Shown: positions 1 through 8,194, numbered from the stretch's first letter. The stretch is DNA of 64,000 nt from Actinomadura nitritigenes (GCF_017573545.1 NZ_JAGEOK010000029.1:1-64000), one strand, 5' to 3'. The notes: generated from the sequence alone by a model not told the origin. A program made the numbers and translations.

Positions 1-1
1 C

Positions 2-118
2 AGCAACACCCAACGCACCCACCGCCTGGCACCCTGGCTGGAGTACTACAACACCCAACGCCCACACACCGCACTCGGCGGTCACCCACCCATCAGCCGC
101 CTGTCACCAACCTCATGA
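2..118 (+). CDS. IS481-type transposase, C-terminal end (partial)
   Basis: Reading from base 2 gives 38 residues up to a TGA at 116-118. They include LEYYNTQRPHTALGG followed by PPISRL, the typical last helix and tail of the rve integrase-core transposases of the IS481/IS3 type, just downstream of the catalytic Glu region. The 5' part lies outside the window, so it is impossible to say whether the element is intact. Only 10 bases separate the stop from the stop of the convergent MFS gene, so any terminal inverted repeat must overlap that short gap. Family assignment rests on this short tail. Confidence 0.72.
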   Translation, partial: SNTQRTHRLAPWLEYYNTQRPHTALGGHPPISRLSPTS

Positions 119-128
119 CCGAGTACAG

Positions 129-1616
129 CTAGCCGGTCACTTCGGCCGGTGCGGCCGCCGATCCCCGCCGCCCGTCGTACGGGGTGACGGTGACCAGGGC
201 GACGACGATGCCGAGCAGGTACAGCCCGACGGCGACTCTGAAGCCCGCCGTGTAACCGTGGACGAGCGCGTCCGGCAGGGGCGTGCCCTTCGCCGCGTGC
301 CGGGTCGCCGTGACCGCGACGGTCGCCAGTCCCGCCAGGCCCAGCGCGCCGCCGATCTGCGAGCCCGCGGTGAGCAGCGCGGAGCCGATGCCGGCCTCGG
401 AGCCGTCGATTCCGCGGACGCCGATCCCGGTGGAGACGACGACGGTCGCGCCCAGGCCCAGTCCGGTCACCAGCGACGCCGGCATCACCATCCCGTACAT
501 GCTGGAGTGCACCGTCAGGAAGCCGAACCATGCGGTGCCCGCGGCGGCGAGTGCCAGGGCCAGCGACAGGGCCGCCCTCTCCGAGGTGCGGGCGAGCAGC
601 TGCGGGCCCACACCGCCGGCCGCGATGCCGAAGCCCACGGCGAGCGGCAGGTACATCAGGCCGGTCCGCAGCGCGGAGTAGCCCAGGATCTGCTGCATGT
701 ACAGGGTCAGGAAGAAGTACGTGGCGAAGCTGCCCGTCGACATCAGCAGCGTGACGATGTTCGCCCCGCCCCGGCCGCGGTCGCCGACCACCTCGCGCGG
801 GACCATCGGCGTGCGGCCGATGCGCTGGGCGGCCACGAAGAGGGACAGCAGCAGGGCCGATCCGGTCAGGCAGCCGACGACCGCGGCGTCGCTCCAGCCG
901 TGCTCGCCGACCCGGTCCACCGCGTAGACCAGCGAGCCCGCGCCAAGGGTGGCGAAGGCCGCGCCGGGGAGGTCGATCTTCGTCCGCCCGGCGGGGGCGC
1001 CCTCGTCCAGGGCGTTGACGCCGAGCAGGACACCGATGATGACCGGCACGTTCACCAGCAGCACCCAGCGCCAGCCGGCGTAGGTGGTCAGCACGCCGCC
1101 GAGGACCAGGCCCATGACCGACGCCAGTCCGGTCATCCCGCCGTAGAGGCCCAGGGCCCGGGTGCGGGGCCTGCCTTCGGGGAAGGTGGCGACCAGCAGC
1201 GACAGCGCGCCGGGGGTGGCGATCGCGGCCCCGACGCCCTGGACGGCGCGGAACGCGATCAGGGCGCCGCCGGTCGGCGCCAGCCCGCCGAGCAGCGAGG
1301 CCGCGCCGAACAGCACCAGGCCGACCCTGAAGATCTTCTTGCGGCCGTACAGGTCGCCGACCCGCCCGGCGACGAGCATCAGTCCGCCGAAGGTCAGCGA
1401 GTACGCGTTGATCACCCAGTTCAGGTTCGACGGAGAGATCTTCAGTGCGTCCTGGATGCTCGGGAGCGCGACGATCATGATCGTGCCGTCCAGCACGACC
1501 AGGAACCGTGCGAAGGCGATGACCCACATGGCGACGCCGAGCCGGCGGTCCGGAACCGGGTCCGCGACCGCCGCGGGGGCGCCCGCCGCGGCCTCCTCGT
1601 TCGCGTTACCGGTCAT
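129..1616 (-). CDS. MFS drug exporter, DHA2 (EmrB/QacA) family
   Basis: The 495-residue product has the length and 14-helix layout of proton-driven DHA2 multidrug exporters in the cytoplasmic membrane. Visible hallmarks are VVLDGTIMIVALPSI in helix 1 (Asp at about 43), motif A GRVGDLYGRKKIF at about 84-96, and the motif C region GLVLGGVLTTYAGWRW in helix 5. The start ATG overlaps the end of the upstream gene by 11 bp, so the two are co-transcribed. The unit faces a MarR gene across a dyad operator, suggesting substrate-responsive derepression. The substrate cannot be predicted. Confidence 0.9.
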   Translation of the reverse strand: MTGNANEEAAAGAPAAVADPVPDRRLGVAMWVIAFARFLVVLDGTIMIVALPSIQDALKISPSNLNWVINAYSLTFGGLMLVAGRVGDLYGRKKIFRVGLVLFGAASLLGGLAPTGGALIAFRAVQGVGAAIATPGALSLLVATFPEGRPRTRALGLYGGMTGLASVMGLVLGGVLTTYAGWRWVLLVNVPVIIGVLLGVNALDEGAPAGRTKIDLPGAAFATLGAGSLVYAVDRVGEHGWSDAAVVGCLTGSALLLSLFVAAQRIGRTPMVPREVVGDRGRGGANIVTLLMSTGSFATYFFLTLYMQQILGYSALRTGLMYLPLAVGFGIAAGGVGPQLLARTSERAALSLALALAAAGTAWFGFLTVHSSMYGMVMPASLVTGLGLGATVVVSTGIGVRGIDGSEAGIGSALLTAGSQIGGALGLAGLATVAVTATRHAAKGTPLPDALVHGYTAGFRVAVGLYLLGIVVALVTVTPYDGRRGSAAAPAEVTG

Positions 1617-2283
1617 CGCTGCTCGTCGTCACCCGGGCGACCTGCGGAAGCCGGTCGTCGGTGGCCGAGGCCGGCGCCAGCCGCGTGACGGCGGCGGGCA
1701 TGGGGCCGACGGTGAACACGCGGGTGAACGGGCCGACGGTGACACCGGCGAAGGACGCTTCGGCCGGTACCCGGTCGGGAAGCGGGATGACGTGGGTCCC
1801 CGCGTCGAGGCGGTCGTCGAACACGTACATCGACGCGCTCTCGGGTTCCGGGGGGACGAAGGACGTGCCCCACCACGCCTCGACGGTGACGGGGGCGGAT
1901 TCGTCGAGCGTGAGCCGCAGCGAGCGCGTTGGGGCGTCGTAGACGACCTCGCCGGTGCCGAGGGCCTCGTCCGAGGTGGCGGCCTTCACCTGGGCGGCGA
2001 TGAGGCCGGCGATACCGGCGAGCCCCTGGACGAACGTCACGTCCGGGTTGCGCTCGAGGACGTCCTCGCGCAGCTTCTGCTTCGTCTCGGCGGGGACCAT
2101 GCCGCCGAAGACCAGGACGTCGAGATCGGTGACGTCGTAGTCCTGGAGGACGTGGTCGAACTGGTTCGTCGCGTCCGCGGAGTAGCCCCTGGCGCGCAGG
2201 ATGTCGACGGTGGCGATGAGCACGCCGGGGCTGCGGCCGACGACGAGAACGCGTTCCGGCTCGCTCTTCGGTGACCTGTTCAC
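1606..2283 (-). CDS. Unrecognised protein with Rossmann/receiver-like N-terminus, MFS partner
   Basis: This 225-residue protein begins at a GTG preceded by GAGGAG and overlaps the MFS start. Residues about 12-110 (RVLVVGRSPGVLIATVDILRARGY, shortened here to its start RVLVVGRSPGV, then DLDVLVFGGMVP) look like an alpha/beta fold resembling a response-regulator receiver or a nucleotide-binding fold, but no DNA-binding output domain follows. The C-terminal half is beta-rich with no family motif that I recognise. Proteins of this shape are seen beside MFS genes in actinomycetes; the function is unknown. Its coupling to the exporter and to the MarR operator is the main clue. Confidence 0.6.
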   Translation of the reverse strand: MNRSPKSEPERVLVVGRSPGVLIATVDILRARGYSADATNQFDHVLQDYDVTDLDVLVFGGMVPAETKQKLREDVLERNPDVTFVQGLAGIAGLIAAQVKAATSDEALGTGEVVYDAPTRSLRLTLDESAPVTVEAWWGTSFVPPEPESASMYVFDDRLDAGTHVIPLPDRVPAEASFAGVTVGPFTRVFTVGPMPAAVTRLAPASATDDRLPQVARVTTSSDDR

Positions 2284-2314
2284 TGGGAGATCTCCTCGGC
2301 GGTGGGCGGTTGAG

Positions 2315-2344
2315 TGTTGGTCAGGCCAACATAGCGAGTGTTGG
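2315..2344. promoter_or_regulatory. MarR-type operator between divergent marR and MFS units
   Basis: A dyad TGTTGG-N5-CCAACA occupies 2315-2331, and a third half-site TGTTGG follows at 2339-2344. It lies between the divergent GTG starts at 2283 and 2373. A TAGACT hexamer at 2361-2366 ends only six bases before the marR GTG, so the marR message may be leaderless. The dyad is directly visible; binding by the adjacent MarR protein is inferred from position. Confidence 0.65.
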
Positions 2345-2372
2345 GGCGACCCACAACTGCTAGACTCGGCGC

Positions 2373-2834
2373 GTGCCCATGCCCCGCCACGACACCGGCC
2401 GCACTCCGACCCGGCTCGAAGGACGCGCGACCTGGCTGGTCAGCCGCGCCTACCTGCGTTCCTCAGGGCTGCTCGGCGCCGGTTTCGAGACGCATGGCGG
2501 CGGACTGCGCAGCTACCACTACCGGCTCCTCGCCGCGCTGGAGGAGTGGGGTCCGGCGAGCCAGGCCGACCTCGGCCGCAGGACCGGGATCGATCGCAGC
2601 GACGTGACCGCCGCCCTGACCGAACTCGAGTCGCGCACCCTGGTCGAGCGCTCGGTCGACCCCGAGCACAAGCGCCGGAAGATCGTCACGATCACACCGG
2701 CGGGCGTCGACCGGCTGCTCGAGCTCGACAGGGTCGTCGACGGCATCCAGGAGGAGTTCCTCGCGCCTCTGACGGACGCCCAGCGGCGCCAGTTCATCGC
2801 CCTGCTGTCGCGACTCGCGCACGCCCAGCCCTGA
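2373..2834 (+). CDS. MarR family transcriptional regulator
   Basis: The 153-residue protein has the winged-helix arrangement of MarR repressors: YHYRLLAALEEWGPASQADL, then RTGIDRSDVTAALTELES (recognition helix) and the wing DPEHKRRKIVTITPAG at about 95-110. It is probably a dimeric repressor of the divergent exporter operon. The GTG at 2373 is used here because of the TAGACT hexamer just upstream; an ATG two codons later is equally possible. The ligand is unknown. Confidence 0.88.
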   Translation: MPMPRHDTGRTPTRLEGRATWLVSRAYLRSSGLLGAGFETHGGGLRSYHYRLLAALEEWGPASQADLGRRTGIDRSDVTAALTELESRTLVERSVDPEHKRRKIVTITPAGVDRLLELDRVVDGIQEEFLAPLTDAQRRQFIALLSRLAHAQP

Positions 2835-2919
2835 CCCGGCGGCTCACCGGCGACGTCCTCGCCCGCCAGGCGCCGGGACCACCCGGCGCCGTCCGTTCGA
2901 GCCCTCGGAGGGGCGCTGA

Positions 2920-3492
2920 TCAGGCGCCGGCCGGGGCGGCTTCGGTGGTGACGGCGAGGAGGTCGGCGGCGCCGGCGGACAGGGCCTCGGCGAAGTCGGT
3001 CTCCTCGTCGGCCATCCACCGTTCGGTCGCGAGGCGGAGGACGGCCAGGCCGGCGTCGGTGGCGAGCCGCGCCGTCCGCCGGTCGCAGCCCCGGCGCACC
3101 AGGGCCGCGGTCAGGGCCTCGGAGAGCGAGACGAGTTTGATCAGCTCGCGCTCGCGCAGCGGCGGGTTCGCCGCGATGACCGCCGCCCGCTTCTCCAGGA
3201 AGTCGCGGGGACGGAACACCTCGGGCGCGGTGGCGAACGCGGCCAGCAGCGCCGGCAGCGCGCCGGTGCCCGCCGGGACGGCGTCCATCGCGGCCAGGAA
3301 CCGCTCCTGGAGGTCGTCGCCGGCGAACAGCACCTCGCGCTTGTCGGTGAACCAGCGGTAGAACGACCGCTCCGTCAGGTTCGCGCGCCGCGCGATCTGC
3401 GCGACCGTCGTGCGGTCGTAGCCCTGCTCGTCGAACAGTTCCAGCGCCGCCCGTTCGAGCCGTCCGCGCGCGTCGCCCTCCCAGCGTGCCAT
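2920..3492 (-). CDS. TetR family transcriptional regulator
   Basis: The 190-residue product starts MARWEGDARGRLERAALELF and carries the TetR HTH TTVAQIARRANLTERSFYRWF at about 27-47 (first part TTVAQIARRANLTERSFY). The ATG at 3492 is chosen because a longer reading frame to 3555 would run through the operator DNA. It is divergent from the MDR oxidoreductase and two identical-type 16-bp palindromes lie between the two starts, so it most likely represses both genes. The ligand domain is unassigned. Confidence 0.88.
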   Translation of the reverse strand: MARWEGDARGRLERAALELFDEQGYDRTTVAQIARRANLTERSFYRWFTDKREVLFAGDDLQERFLAAMDAVPAGTGALPALLAAFATAPEVFRPRDFLEKRAAVIAANPPLRERELIKLVSLSEALTAALVRRGCDRRTARLATDAGLAVLRLATERWMADEETDFAEALSAGAADLLAVTTEAAPAGA

Positions 3493-3507
3493 GCCCGCGA
3501 GTATAGC

Positions 3508-3563
3508 GACAGCAGATGCTGTCATCGCTCTGCTAGCGTGAGGTGACGACAGCATCTGCTGTC
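3508..3563. promoter_or_regulatory. Twin TetR operators
   Basis: Two copies of the dyad GACAGCA-N2-TGCTGTC lie at 3508-3523 and 3548-3563, with central GA and TC, so the second is the reverse complement of the first. Their centres are 40 bp apart, close to four helical turns. They fill most of the space between the divergent tetR and oxidoreductase starts; CTAGCGT between them could hold a -10 element. The repeats are directly seen and TetR binding is inferred. Confidence 0.8.
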
Positions 3564-3583
3564 ACCGTTTCCGAGGAGGTTCC

Positions 3584-4507
3584 ATGCGCACCCTTCGCTT
3601 CCACGAGCACGGAGCGGCGCTCGACGTCCTGAGGCTCGACGACGCCGAAGCCCCCGCGCCCGGCCCGGGCCGGGTCCGCGTCCGGGTCCAGGCGTGCGGG
3701 CTGACCCCGGCGGACTGGGCCCTGTGCGGCGGGCTCTTCCCCGGGGGCCTGCCGCGCGGCATCGGGCTGGAGGTCTCCGGCACGATCGACGCGCTCGGCG
3801 ACGGCGTGACCGGCGTCGCGATCGGCGATCCGGTGTTCGGCCCGGCGCCCTTCACCGGGCCGACCGCCGGCGCGTCCGAGCAGGCGCTCCTCGACGTGTG
3901 GTTCCCGCGGCCGGCGGGGCTCGACGCGGTCGGCGCCGCCGCGCTGCCGATGGCGGTCGAGACGGCCTACCGCGGCCTGGACGCGCTCGGCGTCCGCGAC
4001 GGCATGACCGTGCTCGTCCACGGCGCCGGGACCACCGTCGGGTACGCCGCGGTGCAGATGGCGCTCCAGCGCGGGGCGCGGGTCGTGGCCACCGCCGGGG
4101 AGACCTACGCCGGCGCGCTGCGGGCCGCGGGCGCCGAGGTCACCGGTTACGGCGCCGGCATGGCCGAGCGCGTGACGGCCCTCGCGGGCGGGCCGGTCGG
4201 CCTCGCCTTCGACGCGGCACCGGTCAGCGGCGCGCTGCCGGAGCTCGTGCGCACCGTCACGGCGCCGGAGCACGTGCTGACGGTCAGCGACTTCGACGCG
4301 GCCAGGGAACTCGGCGTGCGGTTCAGCGGACCCGGCGGCGAGGGCGCGGTGAGCACCCATGTGCTCGGCGAGTACGCGGCGCTCGCCGCCGAGGGCCGCT
4401 TCTCGATCCCGGTGGCCGGCACGTTCCCGCTGGAGGACTGGCGTACGGCTGCGGAGCTGAGCCTGTCGGGACGGGCGCGCGGCAAGGTCGTCCTGGAGAT
4501 CGGCTAG
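3584..4507 (+). CDS. Zinc-free MDR oxidoreductase (quinone-reductase-like)
   Basis: The 307-residue enzyme belongs to the medium-chain dehydrogenase/reductase superfamily, in the NADPH:quinone reductase-like branch that lacks catalytic zinc. The N-terminal GroES-like part includes ACGLTPADWALCGG and GLEVSGTIDALG, and the nucleotide-binding part has VHGAGTTVGYAAVQMALQRG at about 139-158 followed by GARVVATAG. A GAGGAGG ribosome site precedes the ATG. Expression is probably induced when the divergent TetR protein leaves the twin operators. The substrate, perhaps a reactive carbonyl or quinone, is not predictable. Confidence 0.85.
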   Translation: MRTLRFHEHGAALDVLRLDDAEAPAPGPGRVRVRVQACGLTPADWALCGGLFPGGLPRGIGLEVSGTIDALGDGVTGVAIGDPVFGPAPFTGPTAGASEQALLDVWFPRPAGLDAVGAAALPMAVETAYRGLDALGVRDGMTVLVHGAGTTVGYAAVQMALQRGARVVATAGETYAGALRAAGAEVTGYGAGMAERVTALAGGPVGLAFDAAPVSGALPELVRTVTAPEHVLTVSDFDAARELGVRFSGPGGEGAVSTHVLGEYAALAAEGRFSIPVAGTFPLEDWRTAAELSLSGRARGKVVLEIG

Positions 4508-4556
4508 TCGCGGCAGGTATCCGGCCGGACGCCGGGTAGATCCGGGTGGTCGGATG

Positions 4557-4583
4557 TGTCACATACGGGGCGCGCCGATCGTC
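4557..4583 (+). promoter_or_regulatory. ECF41-type promoter for the decarboxylase-like pair
   Basis: TGTCACA at 4557-4563 is followed after exactly 16 bases by CGTC at 4580-4583. This matches the published consensus for ECF41-group sigma factors (TGTCACA-n16-CGTC), whose usual targets are carboxymuconolactone decarboxylases, oxidoreductases and epimerases. The ATG of the first gene is 42 bp downstream. The match is seen directly; which sigma factor uses it is inferred. Confidence 0.7.
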
Positions 4584-4624
4584 TATCACGTGAAGGCGGA
4601 AGGCCCGAGCCGCAGGGGGGCGCC

Positions 4625-4960
4625 ATGCCGGCCGAGGACAGGAAGCGAGCGGTGCACGACGCGCTGGTCGACCGCGTGCTGCACGGGGACGGCAGGGCGC
4701 CCGCGGAGCTGCGGGCGCGCGCGTTCCGCAACGAGGGCCTCGCCCCGCCGCTGGACGCGCTGATCGGCAAGGTCGCCGACAGCCCGGCGCAGGTCACCGA
4801 GGCGGACCTGGCCGCGGCGAAGGCGTCCGGCTGCACCGAGGACGAGCTGTTCGAGCTGGTGGTGTGCGCCGCGGTCGGCCGGTCCTCCCGGATGTACGAG
4901 GCCGGGCTCGCGGCCCTGGCCGACGCGGGCGGCGAGGAGGGGCCGGACCATGCGCCTTGA
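4625..4960 (+). CDS. Small carboxymuconolactone-decarboxylase-like partner protein
   Basis: This 111-residue product starts at an ATG preceded by a purine-rich GCAGGGGGG tract; a longer frame from 4556 would begin inside the promoter. The helical segment EDELFELVVCAAVGRSSRMY at about 72-91 resembles the second half of AhpD/CMD domains, but no CxxC or CxxxH redox motif is present. Its end overlaps the next gene by 11 bp, so the two are translationally coupled and may form a heteromer. A function beyond partner of the next gene cannot be claimed. Confidence 0.7.
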   Translation: MPAEDRKRAVHDALVDRVLHGDGRAPAELRARAFRNEGLAPPLDALIGKVADSPAQVTEADLAAAKASGCTEDELFELVVCAAVGRSSRMYEAGLAALADAGGEEGPDHAP

Positions 4961-5531
4961 CGTCCTGAACCACGGGTACCGCCCCGGCGCCAAGCTGCTG
5001 TTCGCCGCCGTCCGGCTGTTCTCCGGCCGGCCGCTGCCGGACGCCGCGAAGGTCACGTTCTACCGGCCCGACTTCTACGGCGCTCTGGCCAAGGAGTTCA
5101 CCCACGAGGCGATGCGCGGGCCGTCCGCCTGGTCCGTCGGCGACCGGGAGCTGATGGCGGCCTACGTGTCGAAGGTCAACGCGTCGGCGTTCTGCGTCGG
5201 CGCGCACACCGCGACCGCGACGCAGGCGTACGGGGACGGGGCGCGGGTCGCGGCCGTGCTCGCCGACCTGGAGGCGCCTCCCGTCGAGGAGCCGCTGCGG
5301 GCGACGCTGCGGATGCTCGGCGCGCTGACGCGGGACGGAGAGGTCGGCGCCGGCGACATGCGGGAGGTGCTGGCCGCCGGGGCGTCGCCCGAGCAGGTCC
5401 GGGACGCCCTGGCGGTCTGCGCCGCCTTCAACGCCACCGACCGGCTCGCCGACGCGTTCGGGTTCGAGCTGCTCAGCCCCGAGGGCTACGCGGCGGGCGC
5501 GAAGTTCCTGCTCAAGCGCGGCTACCGGTAG
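4950..5531 (+). CDS. Carboxymuconolactone decarboxylase family (AhpD-like) protein
   Basis: The 193-residue protein carries NASAFCVGAHTATATQAYGD near residue 73, giving the CxxxH part of the AhpD/CMD active site while the usual first Cys of CxxC is replaced by Ala. Family members are peroxidase-related or decarboxylase-like all-helical proteins. It is the second gene behind the ECF41-type promoter, matching the classical ECF41 target class. Reduced redox capacity is likely given the single cysteine, but this is inference. Confidence 0.78.
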   Translation: MRLDVLNHGYRPGAKLLFAAVRLFSGRPLPDAAKVTFYRPDFYGALAKEFTHEAMRGPSAWSVGDRELMAAYVSKVNASAFCVGAHTATATQAYGDGARVAAVLADLEAPPVEEPLRATLRMLGALTRDGEVGAGDMREVLAAGASPEQVRDALAVCAAFNATDRLADAFGFELLSPEGYAAGAKFLLKRGYR

Positions 5532-5549
5532 CGCGGCCGGGGCGCCGCG
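5532..5549. terminator. Short hairpin between convergent genes
   Basis: CGCGGC and GCCGCG form a 6-bp stem with a 6-base loop in the 18-bp gap between the convergent decarboxylase-like gene and the LysE exporter. No T-run follows on either strand, as is common in very GC-rich actinomycetes, so termination here is only plausible. Confidence 0.35.
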
Positions 5550-6173
5550 TCAGGACTCGGCGGCCAGGCGGATGCCCAGGCCGAGGAGGACGAGCCCGGA
5601 GACCTGCTCCATCCGGCGGCGGATCGACGCGCGCTGCAGCAGCGCGCGGGCCCGTCCCGCCAGCCAGACCATCGGCAGGTACCAGATCATGTCGACGACG
5701 GCCCAGATCACCGAGAACAGGACCAGCGTCGCCAGGACGGGCGCGCCGTGCGGGACGAACTGCGGCAGGAACGACACCGCGAACACCCCGGCCTTCGGGT
5801 TCGCGAAGTTGGTGATCAGACCCTGCCGGAACGCGCGCCCGTGCGAGACGGCCGCGGCGGGGGCCGGTTCGTCGTCGGCTTCGTCTTTGTGCCGCGCCTT
5901 CCACAGCGCGCGCGCCCCCATGTAGACCAGGACCACCGCGCCCGTGATGCGCATCGCGTCGTAGGCCAGGCGCGAGGCCAGCAGCAGGGCCGACAGGCCG
6001 AACGCGGCGGCCAGGCCCCACAGCAGGACTCCGCACTCGTTGCCGAGGACCGTCGCCATGCCGTTGACCCGGCCGTGCATCACCGAGCGCCGCAGGATCA
6101 CGGCGGTGCTGGGGCCGGGGACCATCGCGATCAGGAACGCCGCGCCGACGAATGCCACGAGCGAGGACATCAT
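5550..6173 (-). CDS. LysE/RhtB family amino-acid exporter
   Basis: The 207-residue membrane protein begins with MSSLVAFVGAAFLIAMVPGP, the characteristic first helix of LysE/RhtB exporters with the PGP motif. Six helices are expected, and FRQGLITNFANPKAGVFAVS at about 113-132 matches the conserved GxxxNxxNPKxxxF region in mid-protein. A charged, acidic loop (KDEADDEPAP) sits before it. Two adjacent ATG codons (6173 and 6170) can start it. It exports amino acids or related metabolites by proton exchange; the substrate is unknown. Confidence 0.88.
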   Translation of the reverse strand: MMSSLVAFVGAAFLIAMVPGPSTAVILRRSVMHGRVNGMATVLGNECGVLLWGLAAAFGLSALLLASRLAYDAMRITGAVVLVYMGARALWKARHKDEADDEPAPAAAVSHGRAFRQGLITNFANPKAGVFAVSFLPQFVPHGAPVLATLVLFSVIWAVVDMIWYLPMVWLAGRARALLQRASIRRRMEQVSGLVLLGLGIRLAAES

Positions 6174-6347
6174 GCGCCAAGTATCTAGAGTCGCCCGTAT
6201 CCCGACAACGCCTTTCCCGGTGGCGCGGCGCCGCCCGGTCCCGCCCGCGAGTGCGCGCGAGCGCGCGCGGCCTTCACGGCCGGACGCCCGGGACCGCCCC
6301 CGACGAGCGCGCGGCCGTCAGGGGCGGCCCGTCCCGGGCGGTGCGGC

Positions 6348-6818
6348 TCAGCCGAACTGGCCGGGCTGGTAGTCGCCGGCGGGCTGCTGCGTGATGACGT
6401 TGAGGCGGTTGTAGGTGTTGATCACGGCGATCATCCCCACCAGGGCGGCGAGCTGCTCCTCGTCGAAGTGCTTGGCGGCGTTCGCCCAGGTCTCGTCGCT
6501 GACGCCGGCCCCGTCGGCGAGGCGGGTGCCCTCCTCGGTCAGCTCCAGCGCCGCGCGCTCGGCGTCGGTGTAGACCGTGGCCTCCCGCCACGCGGCCACC
6601 AGGTTGATCCGCTGCTGGGTCTCCCCGGCGGCGGCGGCGTCCTTGCTGTGCATGTCGAGGCAGTAGCCGCAGCCGTTGATCTGGCTCGCGCGGATCTTCA
6701 CCAGCTCCTGCGTCGCGGCGGGGAGGCTGGAGTCGGCGATGGCCTTGCCCGCGGAGTTGATGTACTTCGCGACCTTCATGGCCACGTCGCTCTCGTAGAA
6801 GTTGATCCGTGCGCTCAT
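6348..6818 (-). CDS. AhpD-like carboxymuconolactone decarboxylase family protein
   Basis: The 156-residue product has the family's active site INGCGYCLDMHSKDA at about 49-63 with the CxxC and following His, as in alkylhydroperoxidase AhpD-like proteins that reduce peroxides or act in redox relay. The ATG at 6818 has GAGGAGACC upstream; a much longer open frame continuing to 8120 is only a by-product of GC bias. An ECF41-type promoter match lies 43-69 bp upstream of the start, linking it with the pair at 4625-5531. Confidence 0.87.
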   Translation of the reverse strand: MSARINFYESDVAMKVAKYINSAGKAIADSSLPAATQELVKIRASQINGCGYCLDMHSKDAAAAGETQQRINLVAAWREATVYTDAERAALELTEEGTRLADGAGVSDETWANAAKHFDEEQLAALVGMIAVINTYNRLNVITQQPAGDYQPGQFG

Positions 6819-6860
6819 CGTGGTCTCCTCATGGCGGTGTCGAAACGCTGACACCTCCAT

Positions 6861-6887
6861 GACGGGAGGGAGCCGCGGAATGTGACG
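6861..6887 (-). promoter_or_regulatory. ECF41-like promoter for the AhpD-like gene
   Basis: On the minus strand CGTCACA (6887-6881) is followed after exactly 16 bases by CGTC (6864-6861). This is one mismatch from the ECF41 consensus TGTCACA-n16-CGTC and the spacing is the same as at 4557-4583. The start codon lies 43 bp downstream. The sequence match is direct; sigma-factor use is inference. Confidence 0.6.
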
Positions 6888-6913
6888 CGGCGCCCGCGAG
6901 TCCCGCGCCCGCC

Positions 6914-8053
6914 TCAGGGCAGCTGCGCGCCGAACGCCTGGAGCGCCTCGGTGACCGGCTGGAAGAACGTGACGCCGCCCGTCCGGCAGTCGCCCGACCC
7001 GCCCGAGGTCAGCCCGAGCGCCGTGGTCCCGCTGAACAGCGGCCCGCCGCTGTCGCCCGGCTCCGCGCAGACGGTCGTCTGGATCATGCCGGTGACCGTC
7101 CCCTCGGGGAAGTTCACCGTCGCGCCGACCGCCGTGACCCGCCCGGTGCGGACGCCCGTCGTGCTGCCGCTGCGCGCGACCTGCTGGCCGACCACCGCGT
7201 CCGCGGCCTTCGCGATCGGCTGCGCGGTGCCGTCGTGCAGGTCGACCGCGCTCTGCCCGCCGTCCGTCGCCTGGACCAGCGCGAAGTCGTTGCCGGGGAA
7301 GTCGCTCTGCACCGTCGTGCCGAGGGCCTGCGCGCCCTCCTGGTCGGCGGTCCAGTCCTTCACGATGTTCCCGCAGTGCCCGGCGGTGAGGAAGAACGGC
7401 TGCCCGCCCCGCTGCACGTTGAAGCCCAGCGAGCAGCGCGCGCCGCCTCCGAAGATCGCGTCGCCGCCGAGCGCGAGGGTGCGCAGCCGCCCAGGGACGC
7501 GCACCATCCGCACCGCCGGCCCCATGCTCGCCGCCTCGCGGCGGACCCCGGCCATCCGCGCACCCCTGACCGAGTCGTCGACCCACATCACGACCTGCGA
7601 CGTCGCCGGATCGACGGCCCATCCGGTGCCGGGCGTCCCCGCCATCGACCGGCGCAGCGCGGCCGTCGTCCTGGCCAGGGTCCGGGGGCTCGTCCGCATC
7701 ATCTTCGGCACGGCGCCCGCCGACCGCACCATCGCCGCGTCCGCCGCGGTGGCGACCGTGACGACGGGCCGTCCCGCCGCGTCCAGGTAGCCGCCGGCCG
7801 TGCGGCCGCCGAGCCGCCCGGCGACCCGTGCGGCGAGCGCCGCCGCCCGCGGCTGCGTTCCCCCGGCCTGAACGCCCTTGGCCTGCCCGTTCCGGGCCTG
7901 GGCGTCGCCGGCCAGTCTCGCCGCCTGCGGCCCGTCCCCGGTGCGGACCGCGTACAGCGACCCGGCGACGAGCCCGGCCGCACCGGCGACCGCCACGCTC
8001 GTTCCGACCACGGTGCGCAGACGACGTTCCCTCGCGGCGTTCCGGCGCCTCAT
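6914..8053 (-). CDS. Secreted streptogrisin-like serine protease (S1 family) with propeptide
   Basis: The 379-residue precursor has a basic N-terminus and a hydrophobic signal segment (VVGTSVAVAGAAGLVAGS), then a long Ala/Arg-rich propeptide region. The trypsin-fold domain holds FFLTAGHCGN (catalytic His near 223), GNDFALV (Asp near 256) and CAEPGDSGGPL (Ser near 335), with paired cysteines as in bacterial streptogrisins and alpha-lytic-type enzymes. It probably acts outside the cell after pro-region removal. It is on the same strand as the AhpD-like gene downstream, but that gene has its own promoter. Confidence 0.88.
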   Translation of the reverse strand: MRRRNAARERRLRTVVGTSVAVAGAAGLVAGSLYAVRTGDGPQAARLAGDAQARNGQAKGVQAGGTQPRAAALAARVAGRLGGRTAGGYLDAAGRPVVTVATAADAAMVRSAGAVPKMMRTSPRTLARTTAALRRSMAGTPGTGWAVDPATSQVVMWVDDSVRGARMAGVRREAASMGPAVRMVRVPGRLRTLALGGDAIFGGGARCSLGFNVQRGGQPFFLTAGHCGNIVKDWTADQEGAQALGTTVQSDFPGNDFALVQATDGGQSAVDLHDGTAQPIAKAADAVVGQQVARSGSTTGVRTGRVTAVGATVNFPEGTVTGMIQTTVCAEPGDSGGPLFSGTTALGLTSGGSGDCRTGGVTFFQPVTEALQAFGAQLP

Positions 8054-8177
8054 GAGCCCTCCAGCTCCCGAGATGACGATCTACGGGAGGTGTTACGGCG
8101 CGGCGTCCGGCGGAGTTCAACGCGCGTCCCGCCGATCCCGCCGAAGCGGCGAGTTCGCTGGTCAGAGGCTTAATGAT

Positions 8178-8194
8178 CTACTCACGGTGAGTAG
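8178..8194. promoter_or_regulatory. 17-bp palindrome upstream of the His/Asp-rich protein gene
   Basis: CTACTCAC-G-GTGAGTAG is a perfect palindrome 75 bp before the next start. It resembles the TnACTnACnnGTnAGTnA sites bound by many actinobacterial TetR repressors. No regulator gene sits beside it, so any repressor is encoded elsewhere. It also faces the protease start at 8053. Confidence 0.5.

Noticed and set aside
6819-8120. In-frame extension of the AhpD-like gene upstream to 8120
   Set aside because: The extension is antisense-like Arg/Gly-rich sequence overlapping the protease gene in another frame; a good ribosome site and promoter lie at the 6818 start.
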